DNA from: Nitrosomonas sp.
GTDB taxonomy: Bacteria; Pseudomonadota; Gammaproteobacteria; Burkholderiales; Nitrosomonadaceae
DNA length: 5,099 bases
Direction of reading: 5' to 3'
Assembly (NCBI GenBank): GCA_029881855.1
Contig: JAOULU010000140.1
Coordinates: 1 to 5,099 of the forward strand
The position numbers and the translations under genes were made by a program. The notes under the pieces were generated by a model that made no database searches, had not been told where the DNA came from, and saw nothing but the letters and a program-made list of their open reading frames with translations. Below, piece after piece: positions 1-5,099 of this stretch; the stretch's first letter is position 1; each line of letters begins with the position of its first letter.

Positions 1-370
1 TCTGGTTAATATCCTTAGTCAGGCTTTTAGCTTCCTCGTTAGTAATCTGAAAAGCTTGGCTATCGGCAAGCATAATGTGATTTTGTTCTATGCGTAAATG
101 TACTGGATCGGCATGGATCCAGTAATCTTGATTAGTTTTTACTGCGTCAGAGCAATCGTTGTGAAGCATAATGGGTGCTATAGGCCAGTTTTGTTGTTTT
201 GTAACGTTAAAAGTTTCACATAACCAGGCTTCAATTTCTTGCGGTGGGTTGCATGCCACACTACTTTTGGACAAAAGCTTTTCTAAAGAGGGTAATGGTA
301 GGTCATGATATATCTGATGTTGAGATATATCAGGCCAATTTAAAGCGGGGATCACAAGATGTAGATTCAT
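1..370 (-). CDS. RpfE-type conserved protein, N-terminal part (gene continues past left edge)
   Basis: The minus-strand frame is open from an ATG at 370-368 to the window edge, giving 123 codons and no stop, so the C-terminal part is missing. The start MNLHLVIPALNWP, a stretch with W62-P63-I64-A65-P66, and the signature YWIHADPVHLRIE (residues 83-95) followed by LADS (101-104) match what I recall of the RpfE-type family, named after a gene of the Xanthomonas rpf cluster and widespread in betaproteobacteria. Its biochemical role is not established. Some databases describe relatives as phosphoglycerate-mutase-like; nothing here proves an enzyme activity. No signal peptide or membrane segment is seen. 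The start is well fixed because an in-frame TAA lies at 388-386, five codons upstream, with no other start between. There is no Shine-Dalgarno sequence; the region before ATG reads CCTCCACC. It is divergent from the protease gene. Confidence 0.7.
   Translation of the reverse strand, partial: MNLHLVIPALNWPDISQHQIYHDLPLPSLEKLLSKSSVACNPPQEIEAWLCETFNVTKQQNWPIAPIMLHNDCSDAVKTNQDYWIHADPVHLRIEQNHIMLADSQAFQITNEEAKSLTKDINQ
306..332. repeat. Perfect 9-bp inverted repeat inside the RpfE-type gene
   Basis: TGATATATC (306-314) and GATATATCA (324-332) are exact reverse complements separated by nine bases. The repeat sits at codons 13-22 of the RpfE-type reading frame, 39 to 65 bases into the message. In the mRNA it would fold into an A/U-rich hairpin close to the start codon. 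As DNA it resembles a dyad binding site. Both readings are inference; it may simply be coding sequence rich in ATA and TCA. Confidence 0.5.
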
Positions 371-412
371 GGTGGAGGACGGTTGTTAGATAAAATTTGA
401 TTTGAGAAAGTG

Positions 413-427
413 TAACTAATTTAGTTA
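413..427. promoter_or_regulatory. 15-bp perfect palindrome, possible operator for the RpfE-type gene
   Basis: TAACTAA (413-419), one central T (420) and TTAGTTA (421-427) form an exact dyad. The predicted transcription start of the minus-strand promoter at 435-464 falls near 428, so the palindrome would cover about +2 to +16, a usual position for a repressor site. The palindrome is directly visible; its role as operator is inferred, and no regulator can be named. Confidence 0.4.
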
Positions 428-434
428 TATAGTC

Positions 435-464
435 ATTTTAAGTGTTTGTATCTGACAAGTACAA
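435..464 (-). promoter_or_regulatory. Putative sigma70 promoter of the RpfE-type gene
   Basis: Read on the minus strand, TTGTAC (464-459) is followed after 18 bases by TAAAAT (440-435). The hexamers match consensus at 4 of 6 and 5 of 6 positions. Transcription would start near 428 and give a leader of about 58 nt before the ATG at 370. No better pair was found between this point and the gene. Confidence 0.45.
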
Positions 465-466
465 GC

Positions 467-494
467 CTGATAAAGGGGGTATTCTCATTATAGT
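467..494 (+). promoter_or_regulatory. Putative plus-strand promoter in the divergent region
   Basis: CTGATA (467-472) and TATAGT (489-494) are separated by 16 bases, with 4 of 6 and 5 of 6 matches to sigma70 consensus. The predicted start is near 501. A consensus TATAAT also occurs at 514-519, but has no good -35 partner and lies in the loop side of a hairpin. Transcripts from here would run into the hairpins at 506-529 and 535-564 and mostly end near 569, well before the protease gene. Confidence 0.35.
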
Positions 495-500
495 GGAACG

Positions 501-569
501 ATATGTTAAGACGTATAATGCACGCTTAAAATAGAAGGGTAAGATTTCTTAAATCAATACCTTTTTTGT
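501..569 (+). ncRNA. Candidate small RNA or attenuated leader with two hairpins
   Basis: From the predicted start near 501 the RNA would contain two consecutive stem-loops. The first pairs TTAAG (506-510) and CGT (512-514) with ACG (522-524) and CTTAA (525-529), with one bulged A (511) and a seven-base loop. The second is the terminator-like hairpin at 535-564, followed by a T-run. A promoter, a folded body and a terminator within about 70 nt is the architecture of a small RNA. It could equally be a regulatory leader controlling read-through into the protease gene. No family match is known to me, and no coding frame of useful length is present. Confidence 0.3.
535..567 (+). terminator. Terminator-like hairpin upstream of the protease gene
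   Basis: AAGGGTA (535-541) pairs with TACCTTT (558-564) including one G-U pair, and GATTT (543-547) pairs with AAATC (551-555) around a three-base loop CTT. Small unpaired A's separate the two helices. The 3' arm runs into six T's (562-567) followed by GTTTG. The strand assignment is plus because the T-run lies on that side. It would stop transcripts starting near 501 before they reach the gene at 622. Confidence 0.5.
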
Positions 570-585
570 TTGTAATGAGTCAATA

Positions 586-614
586 TTGTACATCTAGTTG
601 TTTGAATTTATAGT
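586..614 (+). promoter_or_regulatory. Putative sigma70 promoter abutting the protease start codon
   Basis: TTGTAC (586-591) and TATAGT (609-614) are separated by 17 bases, the preferred spacing, with 4 of 6 and 5 of 6 consensus matches. The predicted start is G621 or A622, on the ATG of the protease gene at 622. The promoter lies downstream of the terminator-like hairpin and would therefore be independent of transcripts that end there. Confidence 0.45.
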
Positions 615-621
615 GTTTTAG

Positions 622-1113
622 ATGAATATACGCATTCCGTGGGGCCATGTTAGTGTATTGATGGTCTGGATTATAATTTTTGCTGTTGTTTATTTGTATT
701 TTGATGGGCGTCAAGCCCCAAAAGTGGCTGTAGTTAAGGGAGGGTTGGCGCGTGGTGAGGTTGTGATTCCTAGGTCGCGTGATGGCCATTATTATATTCG
801 AGGCGCCATTAATGGGTATCCAATAGATTTTATGGTAGATACTGGTGCGAGCATTGTTTCTGTAAGCCATGAATTTTCTCGATTGGCAAACTTGCCAGGT
901 GGAGCGACGGCTAATTTTTCTACTGCGGGTGGAGTGGTGCAAGGTGAGATTGTGTCGGGTCAGGTTATAGAAGCGGGTGGTATTGCAGTTGCTGGCTTGA
1001 GTGTGTCGGTTGGGATTCAGGGTGAAATAGCATTGCTTGGGCAGAATTTCTTACGTCGGGTTGATGTTATTCAGTCTAATGACACGATGATATTACGCGT
1101 TAGAATGGAATAG
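622..1113 (+). CDS. Membrane-anchored retropepsin-like aspartic protease (clan AA family)
   Basis: This 163-residue protein has a short N-terminus, a hydrophobic segment at about residues 11-27 (VSVLMVWIIIFAVVYLYF region), then a soluble domain probably on the periplasmic side. The domain holds the aspartic protease signature FMVDTGASIVSVS, with catalytic Asp73 in DTGA, and a conserved LLGQNFLRR near residues 138-146, as in the bacterial clan AA proteases of the TIGR02281 type. With one DTG per chain it should work as a homodimer, like retropepsin. Substrates of this family are poorly known. No Shine-Dalgarno sequence precedes ATG 622, and the next in-frame ATG at 661 would cut into the membrane segment and has none either, so 622 is preferred. 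The predicted promoter start coincides with it, suggesting a leaderless message. The gene stands alone, 333 bases before icd. Confidence 0.82.
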   Translation: MNIRIPWGHVSVLMVWIIIFAVVYLYFDGRQAPKVAVVKGGLARGEVVIPRSRDGHYYIRGAINGYPIDFMVDTGASIVSVSHEFSRLANLPGGATANFSTAGGVVQGEIVSGQVIEAGGIAVAGLSVSVGIQGEIALLGQNFLRRVDVIQSNDTMILRVRME

Positions 1114-1446
1114 ATATCAGTGTTTACATCATTTGTTCTGATAAGACGGGGGTTAAGATTGCATCAATATATTTTGGGTCTGGTACGCATACTAATGCGC
1201 TGCAATTATAAGATGATGATAATTAGTAGAGAATACGTGCAATATGAGGTATAGATAGAATATTAAATGAGGAAAAGAGCCTTTTTATATTGATGAAACA
1301 AAAAATATACATGCTATATTGTTGTAATAATCAATTGCGTTGAGATGAGTAATAAGTTTGTTAATAAATAAAAATAATGACTGGAAAATATTGGATGGCA
1401 TCTTAAAGATAAAGAATGTATCTGATATTTAAATTTTGGAGATATT
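1114..1446. other. 333-base non-coding stretch between protease gene and icd
   Basis: All frames are broken by frequent stops and I see no convincing gene. Two small dyads occur: TATCAG (1115-1120) with CTGATA (1138-1143) directly after the protease stop, and CGCAT (1186-1190) with ATGCG (1195-1199) around a four-base loop. Neither is followed by a T-run on the plus strand, so neither is a convincing terminator. Tiny frames of 8 codons (ATG 1269) and 16 codons (ATG near 1294) lack ribosome binding sites. The right half is strongly AT-rich and holds the likely icd promoter. Confidence 0.6.
1290..1320 (+). promoter_or_regulatory. Putative extended -10 promoter of icd
   Basis: TATATT (1315-1320) is preceded by TGC, giving the extended -10 form TGnTATATT. 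A partial -35, TTGATG (1290-1295), lies 19 bases upstream, longer than ideal but tolerated with an extended -10. The predicted start near 1327 leaves a leader of about 120 nt before icd. A weaker alternative is TTGAGA (1340-1345) with TAATAA (1362-1367). Confidence 0.35.
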
Positions 1447-2697
1447 ATGTACCAGCATATAAGAGTGCCCTCTGATGGTGAGAAAATTCATGTTAATGAT
1501 GATTATTCGTTAAATGTGCCAGACAGCCCTATTATTCCTTTCATTGAGGGGGATGGTATTGGCGTTGATATTACGCCAGTTATGCAAAAAGTGGTTGATG
1601 CTGCCGTTGATAAAGCTTATGGGGGTCAGCGTAAGATTTCTTGGATGGAAATTTATGCCGGTGAAAAATCAACGCAAGTTTATGGGCCTGATGTGTGGTT
1701 GCCCGAGGAAACTTTAAAAGCCGCTAGAGACTATGTTGTTTCAATCAAAGGTCCTTTAACGACTCCGGTTGGTGGGGGCATTCGCTCAATTAACGTGGCA
1801 TTACGCCAACAATTAGATCTCTATGTATGTTTGCGTCCTGTACGTTATTTTAAAGGTGTGCCTAGCCCTTTGAAGAACCCGGAAAAAACGGATATGGTTA
1901 TCTTTAGAGAAAATTCTGAGGATATTTATGCAGGTATTGAATGGGAGGCAGGGTCAGAATCATCAAAAAAAGTGATTGATTTCTTGATAGACGAGATGGG
2001 TGTTACGAATATTCGTTTTCCGCAGACTTCTGGTATTGGCGTAAAGCCAGTCTCGAGAGAAGGCACCACACGCTTTGTGAGAAAAGCGATTCAATATGCT
2101 ATAGACAACAAGTGTCAATCGGTTACTTTGGTACACAAGGGAAACATCATGAAATTCACGGAAGGTGCATTTAAGAGCTGGGGTTATGAATTGGCTGCAA
2201 AAGAATTTGGTGCTGAACTGTTGGATGGTGGGCCGTGGATGAAGCTACCGGTAGATAAAGGTGGCATTGTTATTAAAGATGTTATTGCTGATGCATTTTT
2301 ACAACAAATTTTGTTGCGCCCTGAAGAATATGATGTCGTGACAACGCTAAATTTGAATGGCGATTATATTTCTGATGCGTTGGCGGCACAGGTTGGTGGT
2401 ATTGGTATTGCACCAGGGGCAAATCTTAGTGATTCTGTTGCTATCTTTGAGGCAACGCATGGCACGGCACCAAAATATGCAGGAAAAGATCAGGTGAATC
2501 CAGGCTCAATGATCTTATCAGCAGAAATGATGTTGAGACACTTAGGTTGGGTGGAGGCTGCCGGGTTAATTATCAAAGCGATGGAGAAAACAATTCAGGA
2601 TAAGATTGTTACGTATGATTTTGCAAGATTAATGGCTGGAGCAGAAAAGGTTACTTGCTCGGCTTTTGGTGATGCACTGATTAAGCGTATGGGATAA
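1447..2697 (+). CDS. icd: Isocitrate dehydrogenase, NADP-dependent
   Basis: This 416-residue enzyme oxidatively decarboxylates isocitrate to 2-oxoglutarate with reduction of NADP+, in the cytosolic TCA cycle. It has the length of the E. coli enzyme and aligns with it throughout. Isocitrate-binding residues are visible as S114 and N116 in GGIRSIN, R120, R130 and R154 (in VIFREN), Y161 and K231 (LVHKGN). Metal ligands are D282, D306 and D310 in [13 protein letters not shown] choice is shown by K343 and Y344 in HGTAPKYAG and by Y390 and R394 in VTYDFARL, the positions that contact the 2'-phosphate in E. coli. S114 corresponds to the serine that AceK phosphorylates in enterics; whether this organism has AceK cannot be seen. 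The start is supported by TGGAGA (1437-1442), with GGAG five bases before ATG. A hairpin terminator follows the TAA after seven bases, so the gene is probably monocistronic. Confidence 0.98.
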   Translation: MYQHIRVPSDGEKIHVNDDYSLNVPDSPIIPFIEGDGIGVDITPVMQKVVDAAVDKAYGGQRKISWMEIYAGEKSTQVYGPDVWLPEETLKAARDYVVSIKGPLTTPVGGGIRSINVALRQQLDLYVCLRPVRYFKGVPSPLKNPEKTDMVIFRENSEDIYAGIEWEAGSESSKKVIDFLIDEMGVTNIRFPQTSGIGVKPVSREGTTRFVRKAIQYAIDNKCQSVTLVHKGNIMKFTEGAFKSWGYELAAKEFGAELLDGGPWMKLPVDKGGIVIKDVIADAFLQQILLRPEEYDVVTTLNLNGDYISDALAAQVGGIGIAPGANLSDSVAIFEATHGTAPKYAGKDQVNPGSMILSAEMMLRHLGWVEAAGLIIKAMEKTIQDKIVTYDFARLMAGAEKVTCSAFGDALIKRMG

Positions 2698-2704
2698 AAT
2701 AAAT

Positions 2705-2731
2705 GCCCCTTGTTAAAATATAACAAGGGGC
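2705..2731. terminator. Bidirectional intrinsic terminator between icd and csp
   Basis: GCCCCTTGTTA (2705-2715) and TAACAAGGGGC (2721-2731) form a perfect 11-bp stem with a five-base loop. On the minus strand it is followed by ATTTATTTTAT, a reasonable U-rich tract for stopping csp transcripts. On the plus strand the tail is TAAATACTTAT, poorer in T but still A/T. It sits between two convergent genes and probably serves both, more efficiently for csp. Confidence 0.85.
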
Positions 2732-2754
2732 TAAATACTTATAATAACGACCTG

Positions 2755-2782
2755 ACTGCGTTTGTTAGTCTACGCCAGTTTT
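2755..2782 (+). terminator. Second, weaker hairpin in the convergent spacer
   Basis: ACTGCGT (2755-2761) pairs with ACGCCAGT (2772-2779), leaving one bulged C and a ten-base loop, followed by four T's (2779-2782) and ATG. It could act as a back-up stop for icd read-through before it enters the opposing csp gene. The stem is short and the T-run weak, so this is a low-confidence call. Confidence 0.3.
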
Positions 2783-2794
2783 ATGAACGAACAG

Positions 2795-2998
2795 TTAAGT
2801 GGATTGGATATTTGAGGCTTGTTTTCCTTTAGGTCCTTGGGTGACATCAAAGCTCACCTTTTGGCCCTCTTTGAGAGTTTTAAAACCAGACATATTGATT
2901 GCGGAAAAGTGTGCAAACAAATCTTCGCTACCATCATCAGGAGTAATAAAACCAAAACCTTTTGAATCATTGAACCATTTTACTGTGCCTGTTGCCAT
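2795..2998 (-). CDS. CspA-family cold-shock protein
   Basis: This 67-residue protein is a single cold-shock domain of standard length. It begins [11 protein letters not shown] and carries the nucleic-acid-binding motifs RNP1 (KGFGFI, residues 13-18) and RNP2 (DLFAHF, 26-31), with W8 and the aromatic residues F15, F17, F28, H30 and F31 that stack on bases. Family members bind single-stranded RNA or DNA, melt mRNA structure and act in cold adaptation or general growth; which paralogue this is cannot be told from sequence. The start is supported by AGGAAG on the minus strand (3011-3006), seven bases before ATG. It is convergent with icd and divergent from clpS. A leader of about 107 nt suggests post-transcriptional control, as in cspA relatives. 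A bidirectional terminator lies downstream at 2705-2731. Confidence 0.95.
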   Translation of the reverse strand: MATGTVKWFNDSKGFGFITPDDGSEDLFAHFSAINMSGFKTLKEGQKVSFDVTQGPKGKQASNIQST

Positions 2999-3105
2999 TT
3001 CTACTTCCTATATTAAGAAACTGGGCCGGAAACCCTAACACTATTTGAAATTCAAGATCGAGACGGATACAGCTGGTGTCGTAGAGTACTTGAAGCCAAA
3101 CGCCA
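2999..3105 (-). promoter_or_regulatory. Long 5' leader of the cold-shock gene
   Basis: From the predicted start near 3105 to the ATG at 2998 the message has about 107 untranslated bases. Visible elements on the minus strand include GTGGCGT near the 5' end, which can pair with ACGACAC with one mismatch, the dyad TTGAA-T-TTCAA (3055-3045), and GGG/CCC in the GGGTTTCCGGCCC stretch shortly before the ribosome binding site. Long structured leaders are typical of cspA-type mRNAs, where folding changes with temperature. That this one does so is inferred from gene identity and leader length; I did not derive a full fold. Confidence 0.4.
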
Positions 3106-3111
3106 CGTACA

Positions 3112-3140
3112 GTTTTACGCAAATCCGGTGTTAAAGTCAA
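3112..3140 (-). promoter_or_regulatory. Sigma70 promoter of the cold-shock gene
   Basis: On the minus strand TTGACT (3140-3135) matches the -35 consensus at 5 of 6 positions and is followed after exactly 17 bases by TAAAAC (3117-3112), matching the -10 at 4 of 6. The predicted start is near 3105. This is the best promoter-like pair in the csp-clpS spacer. Confidence 0.6.
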
Positions 3141-3292
3141 GCGGTTACCCTATATTTGTAAATAAGAGTAAGATGAATGTCTCAAGATACTTGAAAATTT
3201 TGTCGTAATCGTCAACTATATTGGTAGTGGAAAACACGAAGCGTTTGTGTCTGACTGATGCACTGACCAAAAATTGGCAAGGAATTGTTGTT
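3141..3292 (+). other. Upstream region of clpS, promoter not resolved
   Basis: The clpS promoter should lie here, but no pair is convincing. TATATT occurs at 3151-3156 without a good -35. CTTGAAA (3190-3196), which resembles a sigma32 -35 element, is followed only 20 bases after its TTGAAA by another TATATT (3217-3222), with no sigma32-type -10. A small hairpin, ACACGAA (3234-3240) with TTTGTGT (3244-3250) around GCG, with one G-U pair, lies in the leader. The reading frame of clpS stays open back to a TTG at 3221, but that stretch shows no family similarity. Confidence 0.4.
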
Positions 3293-3601
3293 ATGACGGG
3301 TGAAAATCCTGATACCGTTATACTTACACAGGGGAAAAATAAATTAAAATCCCCCCCAATGTATAAGATACTATTATTGAATGATGATTTTACACCTATG
3401 GAATTTGTGGTAGATGTGTTAAAAATATTTTTTTCTATGAGTCAAGAGCAAGCAACACGAGTTATGATAAAGGTGCATACAGAGGGAGTCGGTGTATGTG
3501 GTGTTTATCCATGTGATATTGCAAGCACTAAAGTTGGACAGGTTATTGAATTTGCAAGGAAGAATCAGCACCCATTGAGATGTGTGATGGAGGAGAACTA
3601 A
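3293..3601 (+). CDS. clpS: ClpS, N-degron adaptor of the ClpAP protease
   Basis: This 102-residue protein recognises N-terminal destabilising residues (Leu, Phe, Tyr, Trp) and delivers the substrates to ClpA, while blocking other ClpA substrates. An unstructured N-terminal tail (residues 1-21) leads into the core that begins [19 protein letters not shown]. The substrate pocket residues N30, D31, D32 and H62 (KVHTEG), and the gate methionine M36, are all present, as is CGVY (69-72). The C-terminal stretch [15 protein letters not shown] is also typical. The length matches the roughly 106 residues of E. coli ClpS. ATG 3293 is chosen because AAGGA (3279-3283) lies nine bases upstream and the length fits; an in-frame TTG at 3221 would add 24 unconserved residues. 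clpA follows after one base. The N-terminal tail resembles the E. coli one only in its polar character. Confidence 0.96.
   Translation: MTGENPDTVILTQGKNKLKSPPMYKILLLNDDFTPMEFVVDVLKIFFSMSQEQATRVMIKVHTEGVGVCGVYPCDIASTKVGQVIEFARKNQHPLRCVMEEN
3589..3595 (+). promoter_or_regulatory. Ribosome binding site of clpA inside the clpS end
   Basis: GGAGGAG lies seven bases before the clpA ATG and is read as part of the Met-Glu-Glu codons at the end of clpS. Because the clpS stop codon (3599-3601) is one base from the clpA start, ribosomes finishing clpS can restart directly. This supports translational coupling and the choice of ATG 3603. Confidence 0.8.
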
Positions 3602-3602
3602 A

Positions 3603-5099
3603 ATGATTGCCCCGGATTTAGAAGTCAGCTTACATTTGGCATTTGTGGAATCAAGGCAAAAGCGCCATGAATTCATTACGGTAGAGCACTTGTTATTGGC
3701 AATGCTCGATAATGCCAGTGCCGTAGAGGTATTAAATGCTTGTTTGGTAGATATTGAAGATTTGCGGGCAACATTATTGGATCATGTTTCACGTCATACA
3801 CCAATTATTAATGGTGATGGTGAGGTTGATACGCAGCCTACATTAGGGTTCCAACGTGTTGTTCAGCGGGCAATTTTGCATGTTCAATCATCTGGGAAGA
3901 AGGAAGTTAATGGGGCAAATGTATTGGTGGCTATATTTGGTGAAAAGGATTCGCATGCTGTCTATTATTTGCAACAAAAGGGTGTGACTCGCTTGGATAT
4001 AGTGAATTATATTTCCCATAATATTAAGAAATCGCCACAAGAAAATGATACAAAAGCAGTTAGTGAGAACGAGGTAGAGCAAGAGCAAAACGCTAATAGT
4101 GTACTTGAAAACTATACGGTTAATCTTAATGTTTTAGCGTTGACTAATAAAATTGATCCTTTGGTTGGGCGCGATAAGGAGGTTGAGCGGGTTATACAAA
4201 CACTTTGTCGGCGTCGCAAGAACAACCCGCTGCTAGTGGGTGAAGCGGGTGTGGGTAAAACAGCTATTGCAGAAGGTTTGGCAAAACGGATTGTTGAAGA
4301 TGATGTGCCGGAGTTGCTGTTAAATTATCAAGTTTACGCTTTGGATATGGGTGCGTTACTAGCGGGAACTAAATATCGGGGTGATTTTGAGCAACGTTTA
4401 AAATCAGTATTAAAGCAATTAGTAGATAATTCTGAGACAATTTTATTTGTTGATGAAATTCATACCTTAATTGGTGCTGGTGCAGCTTCTGGCGGCGTTC
4501 TTGATGCTTCCAATCTTTTGAAGCCGGTGCTAGGTACTGGCCAACTGAAGTGTATTGGCGCAACAACATATAGCGAATATCGCGGTGTTTTTGAGAAAGA
4601 CCATGCGTTATCTAGGCGCTTCCAAAAGATTGATGTGCTTGAGCCTAGTATTGATGAAACAGTAGCGATTTTGCGTGGTTTAAAATCGCGTTATGAACTG
4701 CATCATAAAGTTAAATACACAATAAGTGCGCTAACCTCTGCTGTAGAGTTATCAGATCGGTATATTAATGATAGGCATTTGCCTGATAAAGCAATTGATG
4801 TTATTGATGAAGCGGGTGCGGCGCAACGTATTTTACCAAAATCCAAAAAACGCAAAGTCATTGGTAAAAATGAGATAGAAAATATTGTTGCCAAAATCGC
4901 CCGCATTCCACCACAGAATATTTCATACAATGATCGCAATACATTAAAAACATTGGATCGTGATATGAAGGCAGTTGTATTTGGGCAAGATGAAGCCATT
5001 AATTCGCTTGCCTCAGCAATCAAGATGGCTAGAAGTGGGCTTGGTAATCCGCAAAAACCAGTTGGCTCATTCCTTTTTTCAGGGCCAACAGGTGTTGGC
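3603..5099 (+). CDS. clpA: ClpA, ATP-dependent unfoldase subunit of ClpAP (C-terminus beyond right edge)
   Basis: The frame is open for 499 codons to the window edge; E. coli ClpA has 758 residues, so about a third is missing. ClpA hexamers use ATP to unfold proteins and feed them to ClpP. Residues 1-143 form the Clp N-domain, which docks ClpS ([14 protein letters not shown], then [14 protein letters not shown]). A polar, acidic linker follows at about 144-167. The first AAA+ domain starts near LENYTVNL (168) and has Walker A GEAGVGKT (213-220), pore loop KYRG (257-260), Walker B ILFVDEIH with D284 and E285, and an arginine pair R338-R339 in LSRRF. The second AAA+ domain begins around VFGQDEAI (459-466); the sequence ends inside its Walker A at GPTGVG (494-499). 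No internal stop or frameshift is seen. It is the second gene of the clpS-clpA operon. ClpB and ClpC are less likely, given the N-domain sequence and the clpS neighbour. Confidence 0.97.
   Translation, partial: MIAPDLEVSLHLAFVESRQKRHEFITVEHLLLAMLDNASAVEVLNACLVDIEDLRATLLDHVSRHTPIINGDGEVDTQPTLGFQRVVQRAILHVQSSGKKEVNGANVLVAIFGEKDSHAVYYLQQKGVTRLDIVNYISHNIKKSPQENDTKAVSENEVEQEQNANSVLENYTVNLNVLALTNKIDPLVGRDKEVERVIQTLCRRRKNNPLLVGEAGVGKTAIAEGLAKRIVEDDVPELLLNYQVYALDMGALLAGTKYRGDFEQRLKSVLKQLVDNSETILFVDEIHTLIGAGAASGGVLDASNLLKPVLGTGQLKCIGATTYSEYRGVFEKDHALSRRFQKIDVLEPSIDETVAILRGLKSRYELHHKVKYTISALTSAVELSDRYINDRHLPDKAIDVIDEAGAAQRILPKSKKRKVIGKNEIENIVAKIARIPPQNISYNDRNTLKTLDRDMKAVVFGQDEAINSLASAIKMARSGLGNPQKPVGSFLFSGPTGVG

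Noticed and set aside
580..942. 120-codon open frame on the minus strand opposite the protease gene
   Set aside because: It is antisense to a clearly recognisable aspartic protease with the DTGA motif; the translated product has no recognisable family features and no ribosome binding site.
1115..1143. Terminator after the protease gene
   Set aside because: The six-base dyad TATCAG/CTGATA has a 17-base loop and is followed by AGACGGGGG, not by a T-run.
1269..1344. Short reading frames (8 and 16 codons) upstream of icd as possible leader peptides
   Set aside because: Neither has a Shine-Dalgarno sequence, no regulatory codon run is present, and no attenuator hairpin follows before icd.
1514..1717. 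67-codon second-frame ORF inside icd
   Set aside because: It overlaps highly conserved icd sequence in another frame and has no ribosome binding site or recognisable product.
2799..3038. 79-codon plus-strand frame over the cold-shock gene
   Set aside because: It is the mirror of a canonical cold-shock domain on the minus strand, which has RNP1, RNP2 and a good ribosome binding site.
3190..3222. Sigma32 heat-shock promoter for clpS
   Set aside because: CTTGAAA fits a sigma32 -35 element, but no CCCCAT-like -10 occurs at the required spacing; the following TATATT is 20 bases away and of sigma70 type.
3221..3292. Longer ClpS starting at TTG 3221
   Set aside because: The 24 extra residues are not ClpS-like, TTG is a rare start without a ribosome binding site, and ATG 3293 has AAGGA at good spacing and gives the usual family length.
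3419..5023. Minus-strand open frames at 3419-3676, 3888-4088, 4369-4569 and 4703-5023
   Set aside because: All lie opposite conserved clpS or clpA coding sequence, with no family similarity; they are by-products of its codon use.
1..5099. Mobile element, phage, defence system or CRISPR array
   Set aside because: No transposase, integrase, regularly spaced repeats or tRNA-linked attachment site was seen; all the genes are common chromosomal ones with intact frames.

Overview
The window reads as a chromosomal housekeeping segment of an AT-rich proteobacterium, most likely a betaproteobacterium. This rests on the isocitrate dehydrogenase and ClpA sequences, which recall their betaproteobacterial relatives, on an RpfE-type gene next to a small DTG aspartic protease, and on the neighbourhood icd - csp - clpS - clpA. 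The placement comes from sequence memory, not from a search. No mobile element, CRISPR array, tRNA or rRNA is visible.

Layout: (1) 1-370, minus strand, the N-terminal 123 codons of an RpfE-type protein that continues beyond the left edge. (2) 371-621, a divergent intergenic region that is more structured than the others. It has a minus-strand promoter with a perfect 15-bp palindrome at its predicted start, a plus-strand promoter leading into two consecutive hairpins (the second followed by a T-run, a possible small RNA or attenuator), and a second plus-strand promoter whose predicted start falls on the next gene's ATG. (3) 622-1113, a membrane-anchored retropepsin-like protease. (4) 1114-1446, a 333-base non-coding stretch holding the likely icd promoter. 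(5) 1447-2697, icd, NADP-dependent isocitrate dehydrogenase. (6) 2698-2794, a convergent spacer with a strong bidirectional terminator. (7) 2795-2998, minus strand, a CspA-family cold-shock protein with a leader of about 107 nt. (8) 3293-3601 clpS and 3603-5099 clpA, a tightly coupled operon. clpA runs off the right edge inside the Walker A motif of its second ATPase domain.

How the genes relate: ClpS is the adaptor that hands N-degron substrates to the ClpA unfoldase, which works with ClpP (not in the window). The clpA ribosome binding site lies inside the last codons of clpS, so their translation is probably coupled. csp and clpS are divergently transcribed from a shared 294-base spacer. 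icd is a TCA-cycle gene, and its link to the Clp/Csp cluster looks positional rather than functional. No undescribed protein system is visible. The least explained parts are the non-coding structures at 371-621.
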